Positions 53,059 through 63,233 are shown, counted from the first letter of the stretch. The stretch is 64,000 nt of DNA from Flavobacterium resistens (GCF_900182645.1 NZ_FXTA01000001.1:124001-188000), one strand, 5' to 3'. Numbers and translations: made by a program. The notes: generated by a model from the letters alone, not told the origin.

Positions 53059-55191
53059 ATGATTTACAAAAAGCTTTCACCTTTTTACAATCTCGCAATT
53101 TTCTATTTTCTCATTAGTTTTCTATTGCGAATTGTTCTCTTTTTTCACCCTATAACGCAAAGTTCTTTTACGGTTTTAGAAAGTTTAAAAATTTTTAGCT
53201 TAGGATTAGTTTCTGATCTTTTCGTTTTTGTATTGGCGAGCGGATTTTTATGGCTTTATTTAATTTTTATTTCTAATTTAAAATACAACAAGCCATATGG
53301 ATATATTATTCTGGGCGGCTTTGTTGCTTTACTTTTATATATCGCTTCTGGAAAAAGTATTTTAGATGAATATGGCGGCGCTTTGCCGAGAATTGTTTTA
53401 ATATTCGTCGGAATCAAAACATTTCTTTTTTCTTTGTTGCTTTTTCTTCCAAAATGGAGAGATCAAATTAGATACTGGCTTTTTGCTTTTGTAATTTTTC
53501 TTTACGTTCTATTGATTCTTCAAAATGGTTTAAGTGAATATTTCTTTTGGAATGAATTTGGTGTAAAATATAATTTTATTGCTGTTAATTATCTGATTTA
53601 CACGAATGAGGTAATCGGAAATATTATGCAGTCTTACCCGGTAATTCCAATATTTTCTGTACTTTTTATTATTACCGCTGCCATAACTTATTTCATTTTA
53701 AAAAGATCTAAAAACTATATTGAAGATATTCCAAACCTGACTGAAAAACTGAAAATTTCAGGAATTTACCTAGTTTTGTTTTTGATTTCTTTATTTGCGG
53801 TTCCAACTTTATCAAAAACCGAGAATTCTAAAAATGTTTTTGTTAATGAATTACAATCAAACGGATTGTATAAATTTTATTTAGCATTTCAGAATAACAA
53901 ATTAGATTATTTCAAATTTTACAAAACGCTGCCAAACAATAAAGCATTTGCTAATCTAAAAGAAAACTTTCCTAGTATTTCTGGTCACAATACCATTCGT
54001 GAAATTAATAGTGATTCTCTTGAAAATCATAAAAATGTTGTTCTGATTACAATCGAAAGTTACAGCGCCGATTTCATGAAAGCTTACGGAAACAACCAAA
54101 ACATAACGCCTTTCTTAGACAGTTTGGCGCAAAAAAGCCTTCAATTCACTAATTTATATGCTGCCGGAAACCGAACTGTTCGTGGACTTGAAGCTGTAAC
54201 TTTATGTCTTCCTCCAACTGCTGGAGAAAGTGTTGTAAAACGTGAAGACAATAAAAACAAGTTTTCAATCGGATCTGTTTTCAAACAAAAAGGTTATAAT
54301 GTAAAATTTATGTACGGAGGCGATGCTTTTTTTGACAATATGAAAGATTTCTTTTCAGGAAATGGATATCAAATTGTCGACAAATCAAGTTTTTCACCCG
54401 AAGAAATCACATTTTCAAATGTTTGGGGCGTTTGTGATGAAGACATGTACAATAAGGCAATAAAAGTGATGAATGCCGAAGCTAAAGAAAACAAGCCTTT
54501 CTTCAATCATATTATGACCGTGAGTAATCATAGGCCTTTTACTTATCCAAATAATAAAATCGACATTCCAGGCGATATTAAATCTCGTGAAGGCGGTGTA
54601 AAATATACTGATTATTCGCTTCGAAAATTCTTCGAAATGGCAAGTAAACAACCTTGGTTTAAAAACACTGTTTTTGTTATTGTTGCGGATCACTGCGCTT
54701 CAAGTGCTGGAAAAACACAACTTCCGTTGGATAAATACAGAATACCTGCTTTTATTTATACACCAAATGAAAAACCAGCTCAATACAATCAATTAATGTC
54801 TCAGATTGATTTGATGCCAACACTTTTCGGTCTGCTTCATTTTGATTATCAAAGTAAGTTTTTCGGTCAGGACGTTTTTAAAGCCGATTACAAGCCAAGA
54901 GCTTTTATCGCAACTTATCAGGATTTAGGATTGATAAAAGACAATGTTTTGACTGTTTTATCGCCTAAACAAACAGTAAAACAATATAGTTTAAAATTAA
55001 AACCAACCGCTGGAGTTGCTCCTGAATTTCAAATCATGTATGAAGAAACTCCATTGAAAGCAGAAAGAACTGATTTAGTAAATGATGCTATTTCTTTCTA
55101 TCAATCAGCATCGTATCTTTTAAAAGAAAAACAATATCAGTTTGAAGATTTAAAAACAAAGAATGCTAAGCTATACGCAAAACTTCGTTAG
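53059..55191 (+). CDS. LTA synthase-like membrane sulfatase
   Basis: The 710-residue protein has about five N-terminal membrane helices (to about residue 265) and an extracytoplasmic alkaline-phosphatase-fold domain. Nucleophile Thr373 (NRTVRG) and metal motifs ITIESYSADFMKAYG and VIVADHCASS fit the LtaS/OpgB family. In a Gram-negative it is not lipoteichoic acid synthase; phosphoglycerol or phosphoethanolamine transfer to envelope glycans or lipids is more likely. Divergent from the two-component genes. Confidence 0.88.
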   Translation: MIYKKLSPFYNLAIFYFLISFLLRIVLFFHPITQSSFTVLESLKIFSLGLVSDLFVFVLASGFLWLYLIFISNLKYNKPYGYIILGGFVALLLYIASGKSILDEYGGALPRIVLIFVGIKTFLFSLLLFLPKWRDQIRYWLFAFVIFLYVLLILQNGLSEYFFWNEFGVKYNFIAVNYLIYTNEVIGNIMQSYPVIPIFSVLFIITAAITYFILKRSKNYIEDIPNLTEKLKISGIYLVLFLISLFAVPTLSKTENSKNVFVNELQSNGLYKFYLAFQNNKLDYFKFYKTLPNNKAFANLKENFPSISGHNTIREINSDSLENHKNVVLITIESYSADFMKAYGNNQNITPFLDSLAQKSLQFTNLYAAGNRTVRGLEAVTLCLPPTAGESVVKREDNKNKFSIGSVFKQKGYNVKFMYGGDAFFDNMKDFFSGNGYQIVDKSSFSPEEITFSNVWGVCDEDMYNKAIKVMNAEAKENKPFFNHIMTVSNHRPFTYPNNKIDIPGDIKSREGGVKYTDYSLRKFFEMASKQPWFKNTVFVIVADHCASSAGKTQLPLDKYRIPAFIYTPNEKPAQYNQLMSQIDLMPTLFGLLHFDYQSKFFGQDVFKADYKPRAFIATYQDLGLIKDNVLTVLSPKQTVKQYSLKLKPTAGVAPEFQIMYEETPLKAERTDLVNDAISFYQSASYLLKEKQYQFEDLKTKNAKLYAKLR

Positions 55192-55228
55192 AGAATAAAA
55201 GATAGAAACAAGAAGGAAGACAAAAAAT

Positions 55229-55262
55229 AAAAGCCTCAAATTCATTTGAATTTGAGGCTTTT
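55229..55262. terminator. bidirectional intrinsic terminator
   Basis: AAAAGCCTCAAATTCA (55229-55244) pairs exactly with its complement (55247-55262). It separates the convergent sulfatase and S1/P1-like genes. Confidence 0.92.
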
Positions 55263-55321
55263 ATTTTTAAGTTTCATATTAGTCTGAAACCTGTAACTTG
55301 AAACTTGAAACAAAAAATTAA

Positions 55322-56320
55322 TTAATCGTTTTGATTCTTCATCCCGAATAAATCTCCTTTTTGATACAGTTTTAAATCATCCTGCAAAGATTGGTAATTT
55401 CTTTGTGTAACCGCTGGCGAATCTAAACCACTTAAATCTGGTTTTCCTGCATTTACCCATGCCGTATACCAAAAACTTGCTGTTGCAGCAATAGCTTTTT
55501 TCATTTGGCTTTCTACCATTCCGTTCAAATCTTTATGCAATTTTTCAGCATATTCATCAGCAAAAACAGCAGTATTATATTTCGTTTTTAATATTTTTCC
55601 TTCTGCATCTTTTTTAAACACAGCATCTTCCGGAGTTGATGTTCTTAACTTTTTGTCAATATCTAATAACGGCTTCACTAAACTGTGAGTATCATTAATC
55701 ATTGACCAAATTGCTTTATGAACATCTCCATAATATTGTGCTTCAGGAACATTCAATTTATAGTTTTTTGCAAATAATTCAGGTAATCTGCTTTCCCATA
55801 ATGAATGAATTCCTTTTTGATCGCTTAATTGTCCGTCATGATTTGCAGATGTATGCAAAGGCATATGTGCATCTCCAATATAATGACCTAAATCTGCAGC
55901 AAGAAACAAAATCTCAGCTCTGTTTTTATCTTTAAAAGCTTTAGTAAGCTTTGCCATCATATCTTCAATATACCAAGGCAAAATTCCGTTATCATTCAAG
56001 AATTTAGCATCATATTTTTTCTTAGCTTCTTCCATTGTTTGCGGAATACTATCCACAACTCCGAAATTTTCCATGTCAAAATAATGTCTTGGATTTTCGT
56101 CTTTATAATTTAAGGCATACTTACGAATGTCTGGAACCGAAGCTTCCTGAGTAATAAAATCAATGTGATTGTAAAAGAATACTTGTAATTGTTTTGGTAA
56201 AGCCATTACAGCAGCTTTATTAATTCTTTCATGGCCTACAATTCCCCATGACAGAGTAAAAAAACCAATAATTAAGGCAAAAAAAGCAATTAACTTTGGT
56301 CTCATCTTGAAGTTTTTCAT
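55322..56320 (-). CDS. secreted S1/P1 nuclease / zinc phospholipase C-fold protein
   Basis: The 332-residue protein has a signal anchor (about 9-26) and, right after it, SWGIVGHERI (N-terminal Trp and His as zinc ligands in this fold), then NPRHYFDME, LGHYIGDAHMPLHTSANHDG and GIHSLWESRL, the conserved metal-binding set of the S1/P1 nuclease and zinc-dependent phospholipase C superfamily. Three-zinc phosphodiesterase, probably periplasmic or secreted. Nuclease versus phospholipase cannot be decided here. Confidence 0.85.
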   Translation of the reverse strand: MKNFKMRPKLIAFFALIIGFFTLSWGIVGHERINKAAVMALPKQLQVFFYNHIDFITQEASVPDIRKYALNYKDENPRHYFDMENFGVVDSIPQTMEEAKKKYDAKFLNDNGILPWYIEDMMAKLTKAFKDKNRAEILFLAADLGHYIGDAHMPLHTSANHDGQLSDQKGIHSLWESRLPELFAKNYKLNVPEAQYYGDVHKAIWSMINDTHSLVKPLLDIDKKLRTSTPEDAVFKKDAEGKILKTKYNTAVFADEYAEKLHKDLNGMVESQMKKAIAATASFWYTAWVNAGKPDLSGLDSPAVTQRNYQSLQDDLKLYQKGDLFGMKNQND

Positions 56321-56495
56321 TTGTTTTTGTTATTTGAGGGTTCAAATTTAGCTTATTTTAAAGATAATTCAAAAGAGAACCATTTAAGATTCTCTTATTT
56401 TAACTTTTTTTAGTTTTTAAATACTATAACTACAATAAGTTCACATCTTCAACCATTTTTTCTTTGTATGTTTGTTATAGTTCAAAACCCTTTTT

Positions 56496-57449
56496 ATGCG
56501 TCTTATTCATACAAGTCTTCTATTTATTGTTTTTAATCTTTTCAGTTTTTCCCAAACGCCAGAAGTTCAACTAAAAAATGTCAACGACACTATATTAAAT
56601 ACTTCCCGATCACTTAAAATAGCTGATCCTTTTGATGGTATAAAAACCATGCAAAAATTATTTCCGGGAAAATTATATCATTTAGCAAATAAAAACACTT
56701 TTATAAGCTGGACTTGTAAAAACTGTAAACCAGCTTCCTTTATCGATGTTAATGGTGTTGAAGGCGACCAATTATTTCCTTATTCTGAAGGGGTTGCAAC
56801 AAGACTTCTATCCAATATTGATTACTCTGATTCGAAAGGAAATCAGTTTAAAATTATCACTTTCAATCATTCTGTTTATGACGAAGACGGTTTACAGACT
56901 GGACGATTTTCCGGAGGATTATTAGGGATTGCAAAATTTGCAAAAAACGGAACATTATGGGAAATGAAATCCTTTCAACCTAGTGTTGCCGCTTTTGGGG
57001 CTTTTGCTCAATGTCCAACTCCAAAACTTTTGCAAATTGGCGAAGATCAATATGCTTTTACACTTTTGCATGTAAATGGAGGTGCGGGCGGACCTTTTGA
57101 AGGTTATTTGTATTTAGTAGCTGGTTTTGGAGGTAAATATCAGCCTATTTTGGAGGTTCCAGAATATCAACTCACTAATGTTGCAAGCACAAAATGGACA
57201 AGTTCTTATGCAATTGCTCCCGATTCAAATAAAAAATATTTCAAAGATATTATTATTAAAACAAGCGGCTCATTTGACAAAGTCGCTCAAGCTGACGACG
57301 AATTTGAAGTTAATCTTCCTGCCGAAATAAGTGCAATGGCTAAAACTAAAAAGCAATTTAATTTTGATATTGAAAGACGGTTTTCGTTTAATGGAAAACG
57401 TTATAATTTGATTGGAAAACCAATTGTGAAATTCTCAAACATTAAATAG
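56496..57449 (+). CDS. secreted protein of unknown function
   Basis: The 317-residue product has a signal peptide (cleavage after FSFSQ) and a largely strand-forming mature part. Two Cys form WTCKNCK (about residues 75-81) and one more occurs near residue 168. The middle holds a GGAGGPFEGYLYLVAGFGG segment. No family recognised. It ends 4 bp before the convergent YeiH gene ends, with no terminator between them. Confidence 0.65.
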   Translation: MRLIHTSLLFIVFNLFSFSQTPEVQLKNVNDTILNTSRSLKIADPFDGIKTMQKLFPGKLYHLANKNTFISWTCKNCKPASFIDVNGVEGDQLFPYSEGVATRLLSNIDYSDSKGNQFKIITFNHSVYDEDGLQTGRFSGGLLGIAKFAKNGTLWEMKSFQPSVAAFGAFAQCPTPKLLQIGEDQYAFTLLHVNGGAGGPFEGYLYLVAGFGGKYQPILEVPEYQLTNVASTKWTSSYAIAPDSNKKYFKDIIIKTSGSFDKVAQADDEFEVNLPAEISAMAKTKKQFNFDIERRFSFNGKRYNLIGKPIVKFSNIK

Positions 57450-57453
57450 CATA

Positions 57454-58419
57454 TTATTTGAGAAAAATAATTGCAATTAATGCCAGTATTGCAATAAAAA
57501 TCCAAAGAAAAACACCTTGAAGCAAAGGCTTCACTCCTACTGTTTTTAAAGTGCTAAAATTTAAAGTCGTGCCTATAAGAAACAAAGTTATTGTCAATCC
57601 TATTTTGGCAATATTCACAATATGTGGCGCAAAATGAGAAATATTTGGAACGCAAGAATTCAACAACATTGCCAAAATAAACAATCCGATGAAATATGGA
57701 ATTTTTATTCTTGAATTTTTATTCTTGAAAATCGCAGCAGTTATGAGAGAAATTGGAATAATCCATAATGCTCTCGCCAATTTAACTGTTGTTGCAATTT
57801 GCAAAGCTTCAGCACCATATTTATTAGCTGCACCAACCACAGAACTTGTATCATGAATAGCAATTGCACACCATAATCCAAAATCTTTTTGAGACAAACC
57901 TAATTGATGTCCAATAAACGGAAAAACAAATAATGCGATTGAATTCAATATAAAAATGACGCCCAAAGCAATCGAAGTCTGATTTTCATTTGATTTGATT
58001 ACAGGAGAAATGGCCGCAATGGCACTTCCGCCACAAATTGCTGTTCCGCATGAAATTAAGTGAGATGTTTTTTTCTCCGTTTTCAACCATTTTCCTAAAA
58101 GGAATCCGAAGATTAAAGTGCTGAAAATTGAAAACACAGTAAGTATAAAACCTTCTTTTCCTGCTGAAATTGCGCTAGAAGCATTCATTCCGAAACCTAA
58201 GCCAACTACAGAAAATTGCAGTAAAAATGTGATTGCTTTTCCATTAAATTCTACAAATGGATTTCCAAAAACATTTACCAAAACAACTCCTAATAACAAT
58301 GCAATTGGTGGAGAAATAATTGAAAATAAGCACAACAAAACTATTACGGCAAAAAGTACTTGCTGTAAAGATTCGTTGATTTCAAATAATTGCGATGCTG
58401 ATTGTTGTTTCGTTTTCAA
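57454..58419 (-). CDS. YeiH-family (UPF0324) putative sulfate/anion exporter
   Basis: The 321-residue integral membrane protein has about ten predicted helices and the family signatures SCGTAICGGSAIAAISPV and AIAIHDTSSVVGAANKYGAEAL. Members have been suggested to export sulfate or related anions, without firm proof. A LysR regulator is encoded just upstream on the same strand, as in E. coli yeiE-yeiH. Confidence 0.9.
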   Translation of the reverse strand: MKTKQQSASQLFEINESLQQVLFAVIVLLCLFSIISPPIALLLGVVLVNVFGNPFVEFNGKAITFLLQFSVVGLGFGMNASSAISAGKEGFILTVFSIFSTLIFGFLLGKWLKTEKKTSHLISCGTAICGGSAIAAISPVIKSNENQTSIALGVIFILNSIALFVFPFIGHQLGLSQKDFGLWCAIAIHDTSSVVGAANKYGAEALQIATTVKLARALWIIPISLITAAIFKNKNSRIKIPYFIGLFILAMLLNSCVPNISHFAPHIVNIAKIGLTITLFLIGTTLNFSTLKTVGVKPLLQGVFLWIFIAILALIAIIFLK

Positions 58420-58494
58420 AATGAGATAATTGATATTTTACTCTGCAAAGGTCAGTTCTTTTTATTACAATCGCCAATCGCAAATAACAATCCT

Positions 58495-59391
58495 CTATAA
58501 CTTCAAGTTATAATGAGATGAAATATTCTGAATAAACAATTCAGATAAAGGATCTGATTTACCTAATAAAGTAATAATGTAGAAATATCTATCGATGGTC
58601 AAATTTTCAACATCCAAAACAATCAATTCTTTGTTTTTCAGCTCATTTCCTACAGCGTGAATGGACATAAAAGCGAAACAATCCGAATTTAAAAGATAAG
58701 ATTTTATGCTTTCTGTACTTCCTAACTGCATTTCAATCTGCAAATCAGAAAGTTTTAAATTTAAATTTTTCAAAGCATATTCAATAACTTCAAGTGTTCC
58801 GGAACCACGTTCTCTAGTTATGAATTTCATTGATCTTAAATCATTTATTGAAATTTCATTCTGTTTTGCAAACGGATTTTTATTGCTGCAAACCAAAACC
58901 AATTCATCTTTCAAAAACGGAATATATTTAATCGACTGGTTTTTAGACTGTCCTTCAACAATTCCGATTTCGATTTCTTTGTTGATTAAAGCATTTTCGA
59001 TTTGTTCTGTATTTCCATTAAGCAAATTGACTTTTATATCTTTTTGTTTCTGATGAAAACGAGCCAAAACTGGAGAAATAACATATTGTGAAATAGTTGT
59101 ACTTGCTCCTAATCGCAGTAAACCTTGACGTTCACTGATGAATGAACTCATTTCAAAATCTATTTCGCGATAAATTTCAAAGATATCTTTTGTATGTTTA
59201 AGCAGAATATGCCCGGCAGGAGTTAATGCAATTTTAGAACCGTTTCGTTCAAACAACTTTGTTTTATAAGCTTCTTCGAGTTCCTGAATATGTTTTGAAA
59301 CTGCTGGCTGTGTAATATACAACTCAGTAGCCGCTTTAGTAAAATTAAGGCGGAGTGCAACGGTATAAAATACTTTTAGCCTAAAATCCAT
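58495..59391 (-). CDS. LysR-family regulator (YeiE-like)
   Basis: The 298-residue protein starts MDFRLKVFYTVALRLNFTKAA with the LysR winged-helix (1-60) and an inducer-binding domain with GASTTISQYVISP and RERGSGTLEVIEYALK, close to the CysB/YeiE type that senses sulfur-related or organic ligands. The start two codons after the first Met is chosen by family. It is upstream of and co-directional with yeiH and probably controls it. Confidence 0.87.
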   Translation of the reverse strand: MDFRLKVFYTVALRLNFTKAATELYITQPAVSKHIQELEEAYKTKLFERNGSKIALTPAGHILLKHTKDIFEIYREIDFEMSSFISERQGLLRLGASTTISQYVISPVLARFHQKQKDIKVNLLNGNTEQIENALINKEIEIGIVEGQSKNQSIKYIPFLKDELVLVCSNKNPFAKQNEISINDLRSMKFITRERGSGTLEVIEYALKNLNLKLSDLQIEMQLGSTESIKSYLLNSDCFAFMSIHAVGNELKNKELIVLDVENLTIDRYFYIITLLGKSDPLSELFIQNISSHYNLKL

Positions 59392-59460
59392 AATCATAAA
59401 TTTTTAATTCGTAATCGACTTTACTCCGTAATTTTTTTTGCAATAAAATAATTTTAAAAT

Positions 59461-60207
59461 TTATAACAAAAGTTCAGGTCGATATTCAAAATGCATTGTG
59501 TCATAATGTTTCCAATTTCCTCCCCAAATAAAACCATATTTTTCAAAAATTGAAACTAGTTTGAGGGGAATTTGATTTCTATATGAAAGGGTAACTTCTT
59601 CATTTTTACAATTACAATCCCATTGCCAATAATTAGAATTTTTGACATTAATATCTATTGTCATTCCATAACTATGCATACTTAAACGATTTGTTCCTGA
59701 AATTTTTCTCCAATTAAATGTACCTCCAATATCATTAATGTATTTTTTAAATTCTGGATTATTATCTAATTCTGCTGAGAGTTTTTTCACTATTTTATCA
59801 ATCCCATTTACGGTTGTCACTTTTATTTTCTGATTGACTAATTTCGGGCACCAAATAATTTCAGTCATTTTTGATTCAACTTCTGATTTTGAATTTCCGT
59901 AAATTTTCTTAAAAAAAGCTTCATTTCGAATTCTTCCTGCATCTTCCTTTGGAATTAAATTCTTATCTGCTCTATAATAAACAAACTTAAATTGATCCTC
60001 AATATCAGGATTATCTAATAATTCTTGATTCGTTTTATTTTTAAAATCATCATAAATTAAATTTGATTTATCGCTAAAAATAATTTTATTGTCTTTATAA
60101 CCAACAATTTGATCTGGATATGCTTTAATTAATTTTTGAACATTCAATGGAATTTCTTGCGAAAAAACATTTTGAAATATAAGGACTAAAAAAAAGAATC
60201 GTTTCAT
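59461..60207 (-). CDS. M15-family D-alanyl-D-alanine carboxypeptidase-like protein
   Basis: The 248-residue protein has a signal peptide (MKRFFFLVLIFQNVFSQ) and the M15 zinc ligands H178 and D185 (SMHSYGMTIDIN) and H239 (HYDTMHFEYRP). Peptidases of this family act on peptidoglycan stem peptides (VanY-like) or as endolysins. Cys 198 and 200 (WDCNC) are extra. Its start directly abuts the stop of the DUF4846 gene, so the two are co-translated. Confidence 0.85.
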   Translation of the reverse strand: MKRFFFLVLIFQNVFSQEIPLNVQKLIKAYPDQIVGYKDNKIIFSDKSNLIYDDFKNKTNQELLDNPDIEDQFKFVYYRADKNLIPKEDAGRIRNEAFFKKIYGNSKSEVESKMTEIIWCPKLVNQKIKVTTVNGIDKIVKKLSAELDNNPEFKKYINDIGGTFNWRKISGTNRLSMHSYGMTIDINVKNSNYWQWDCNCKNEEVTLSYRNQIPLKLVSIFEKYGFIWGGNWKHYDTMHFEYRPELLL

Positions 60208-61041
60208 TTAAAAACGTTTTAATTGTGAGGAACTAAAAGTCCATTCGGGTGTTTTCAGAGAAGTTCCAAAATCGACAGAATACCAAGGACTCAACGAACT
60301 ATTATTTGGATTTTTCAATATTTGAATTTCCTGCGCAGGCATATAACTTTGTGCTAAAAGCATAATTTTTTGGTTGTATTTTGGATTCACAGCTATGTCA
60401 ACTACAATGACAGCGTGACCCGGAAAGCCTCCTTTTATAAAAACATCCCCTATTTTTATGTCTGAAGCATTAATTGGTTTCAGTTCTTTTTCTAACGAAG
60501 CTGTTCCTGCATACATAAAAACCGTCTCTAAGTATTTCCAATAAGTTTCATAACTGTCAGATGGTTTTACAGTTTTAACCCAACTAGTTTTGTTGCCTTT
60601 AACTGCAATTCTGAAACCTGCAGCCCATTTACTAAAATCAGCTCGAAAACCATTTGTAAAATTAAAATGTATTTTATCGTACTGTTTTTGGCTATAAAAA
60701 TAATCTGCTCGTAAACGCATTACGGCATCAGCACATTGATGCAAATCCTGTTTTCCAATGGGTAAATCCACAACCGCTTCATAAACGTTCCGATTTGGTT
60801 TTATAGTTCCATCAAAATACAAAACATTTGAACCCAATGGTTTCAATGGAAGATTTCGCAAAAAATAATCAAACGAAGTTTTAGATTCCTCCTCTCTCAC
60901 AAATCCCTGAGGCAGTTGGAAACGTTGCTGAATCGTATTTTCCAAAAGATTGCTTTTGTTGGTATTATTTGTCTCTGAAAATGAAAAAAGACAAAAAATT
61001 ACCATTAAAATTGCTACAATAAAAAAGAATTTAACTTTCAT
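60208..61041 (-). CDS. DUF4846 secreted protein
   Basis: The 277-residue protein has an N-terminal membrane/signal segment and the DUF4846 core with LPLKPLGSNVLYFDGTIK, DLHQCADAVMRLRADY and GDVFIKGGFPGHAVIVVD. The Cys-His arrangement (QCADAVM and GHAVIVVD) resembles NlpC/P60 or CHAP-type folds, but this is inferred. It is fused in an operon with an M15 peptidase, pointing to a cell-wall role. The start at 61041 opens the signal segment. Confidence 0.8.
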   Translation of the reverse strand: MKVKFFFIVAILMVIFCLFSFSETNNTNKSNLLENTIQQRFQLPQGFVREEESKTSFDYFLRNLPLKPLGSNVLYFDGTIKPNRNVYEAVVDLPIGKQDLHQCADAVMRLRADYFYSQKQYDKIHFNFTNGFRADFSKWAAGFRIAVKGNKTSWVKTVKPSDSYETYWKYLETVFMYAGTASLEKELKPINASDIKIGDVFIKGGFPGHAVIVVDIAVNPKYNQKIMLLAQSYMPAQEIQILKNPNNSSLSPWYSVDFGTSLKTPEWTFSSSQLKRF

Positions 61042-61107
61042 AATTTTAGACTTTTGATTTACAACCACAAGATTACAAAATGCTAGGAGGAATTCGATTA
61101 TATTCCA

Positions 61108-63135
61108 TCACAACAATCCGTTATATTTTCTAACAAACCATTCTGTTGTTAATAAAGCAGCAATTAAGATTAACAACCAAACCCAGTCTATTATTGGAGT
61201 TTTGGTGGTTACATTCTTTTCTATTGATTTATATTCTTTATTTTCTAAAAGTGTATTGATCAAATCGTCAGCTTGATTTTCGAAGAAAGCTTTTCCGTTT
61301 GTCTGTAATGCCAATTGTTTTAATTTTAAAACGTCAGGATTTACAAATTGTTTTTCAATATCAAAATCTAAAATCTCAAAATGACTTGAATACGAAGTAT
61401 TTGAATTTAATTCTTTTACAGTGAAATTGTATTTTCCGGCCGTTAACCCGTCTAAATTTACGGAATAGGAATTATTTCCTTTCAATAAATCGTAGTTTTT
61501 GCTTTGCTTCGTTTCTATATTTGTAACCGAAATTGTTAATCTGGCTTTTTCATCAAACTCGTAGTTTTTATTGAAATACTGTGCATTGATTACAAGTTCA
61601 TCTCCCGAATTGTAAAAACTTTCATGGGTAACAACCAATGATTTTTTTGAAGCTGAAGTCGCTAAAAACTGAATTATTTTATCAATAAAAACATCATATT
61701 TTTCAAAAGATTGATTGTCGATATGACTCTGCAAACGCCATTTCCAGCTGTTTTCTCCTAAAAGAAAAGCCGTTCTTTTTCCTTGATTTTCGGCGAAAGC
61801 CAATAAAGGCGCATTTGTAGAAACGTTTCTAATTCTTGAAGAAAGCAAAACCGAAACATTTCCATTGGTTGTAATGGTTCCGAATGCATTTTGCAATGGC
61901 GGGAAATTTTCAAAACCAATATTATCAATGGCAAACAAATTAAACTGAGATTGGAATTCAGATAAATAATCTTCGGTTTGTCCGCTCATTTTAAAAATCA
62001 GATTATTTTGCTGCTGATTTAAAAAATTGAAATCGGTATTGTTTCCTGTTATTATAAAAGTATTTCTTCCTGCACTTTTATTGTTGTCGAAAACCGCTTT
62101 GAATGATGCATTTGGCTGATATAAAACCAAAACAGAAGCTTCTTGTAATTGATTGACATCATTTGGTTTAACCAAAATCACTTTACGCTCTGCATTAACT
62201 TCGATTGAACGTTTCAATACCGCTATATCAGGATGATTTATAGCCGAAACAATTGCAATTGTAGATTTTTGATCGATAATTTCAACAGCAAAATTCTTGA
62301 TATTATTGTAGCTGTTTTTTTCTTTTGTACTTGAAGAAATTGAAGCTCTAAAAATTTGCAATCCTACTTTATTTGCCGGCAAAAGCAAATTCAAAGAAGC
62401 TGTTTTTTTAGATGGAGAAAAAGAAACTTTCTCTTTTGCTACAATCGAATTTCCTTGTGAAATTGTAAAATCGGCAGTTGCGGCTTTATCACCAGAATAC
62501 TGTAGAAAAACTTCAACTGGAAATTTATTTTTATGAAAAGCGTATTTATTTACGTTAAGCTGATTGATTTTTAAATCAAAAAAAGTGGTTGTATCTCCCA
62601 CAACCAAAGGATAAACTTTATTGACAGGATCAAATCGATAAACATAATCATTTCCTGTAGTTTGATTTCCGTCGCTAATGATAACTGTTGGAAAAGTCAG
62701 ATTTTTGTTGATGCTTTTTAGATTTTTAGCAACTTCATCAAGATTGGTTTGTTTTCCTTTAAAATCAAATTTATCAGAAGATTTAAAATCGGCATCAAAT
62801 TGATAAGACTGAATGTCAAATTTCTCTTTAAGAGCTGGATTTGAAATCAGTTTTTGATATAATTCAACTGCTTTTTTATCTGATTTCAAAGCTTCAATCG
62901 AACTTGAATTATCAACAGCAATTGCTAATGGCGTTTTGGTGATTTCAAGCGAACTTTTAGAAATTATTGGATTTATCAATAAAACTAATAATGCATAAAT
63001 TGCCAGAAAACGTAAAAAAGCCAAAAACCAAATCAGATTCGATTTGTTTTTGGCTTTAAAAAAATATTGAAAATACGACAAACCACCAGCAATTATTAAA
63101 GAAAGCAATAATAAAAAAATCGTGTTTGTAGTCAT
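61108..63135 (-). CDS. membrane-anchored vWA-domain protein
   Basis: The 675-residue protein has two N-terminal helices (about 5-25 and 34-56), a von Willebrand A-like domain with MIDAS-type D75-N-S77-S-S79, and a C-terminal helix (about 650-668). Middle parts resemble BatA/BatD-like beta-sandwich domains and contain a second alpha/beta domain (about 230-400). Related Bacteroidota proteins are near Bat operons, but no bat genes are adjacent here. Function unknown. Confidence 0.75.
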   Translation of the reverse strand: MTTNTIFLLLLSLIIAGGLSYFQYFFKAKNKSNLIWFLAFLRFLAIYALLVLLINPIISKSSLEITKTPLAIAVDNSSSIEALKSDKKAVELYQKLISNPALKEKFDIQSYQFDADFKSSDKFDFKGKQTNLDEVAKNLKSINKNLTFPTVIISDGNQTTGNDYVYRFDPVNKVYPLVVGDTTTFFDLKINQLNVNKYAFHKNKFPVEVFLQYSGDKAATADFTISQGNSIVAKEKVSFSPSKKTASLNLLLPANKVGLQIFRASISSSTKEKNSYNNIKNFAVEIIDQKSTIAIVSAINHPDIAVLKRSIEVNAERKVILVKPNDVNQLQEASVLVLYQPNASFKAVFDNNKSAGRNTFIITGNNTDFNFLNQQQNNLIFKMSGQTEDYLSEFQSQFNLFAIDNIGFENFPPLQNAFGTITTNGNVSVLLSSRIRNVSTNAPLLAFAENQGKRTAFLLGENSWKWRLQSHIDNQSFEKYDVFIDKIIQFLATSASKKSLVVTHESFYNSGDELVINAQYFNKNYEFDEKARLTISVTNIETKQSKNYDLLKGNNSYSVNLDGLTAGKYNFTVKELNSNTSYSSHFEILDFDIEKQFVNPDVLKLKQLALQTNGKAFFENQADDLINTLLENKEYKSIEKNVTTKTPIIDWVWLLILIAALLTTEWFVRKYNGLL

Positions 63136-63206
63136 ATTTATTTATAGATTGGGAAGATTTAACAATTCAAAGATCTTAAGAAAAATCTCAGAATCTTAAC
63201 AATTTA

Positions 63207-63226
63207 GTCCCGATAGCTATCGGGAT
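63207..63226. repeat. palindrome GTCCCGATAGCTATCGGGAT
   Basis: This 20-mer (core CCCGATAGCTATCGGG is a perfect 16-bp palindrome) is identical to that at 12659-12678. It is in the gap before the fabG stop and is surrounded by AGAATCTTAA words. Such a long exact palindrome twice in 64 kb is not expected by chance in DNA of this composition. Confidence 0.85.
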
Positions 63227-63233
63227 CAGAATC

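Noticed and set aside
57454..59391. YeiH plus LysR as a new regulatory system
   Set aside because: The pairing is known from enterobacteria (yeiE-yeiH) and many others.
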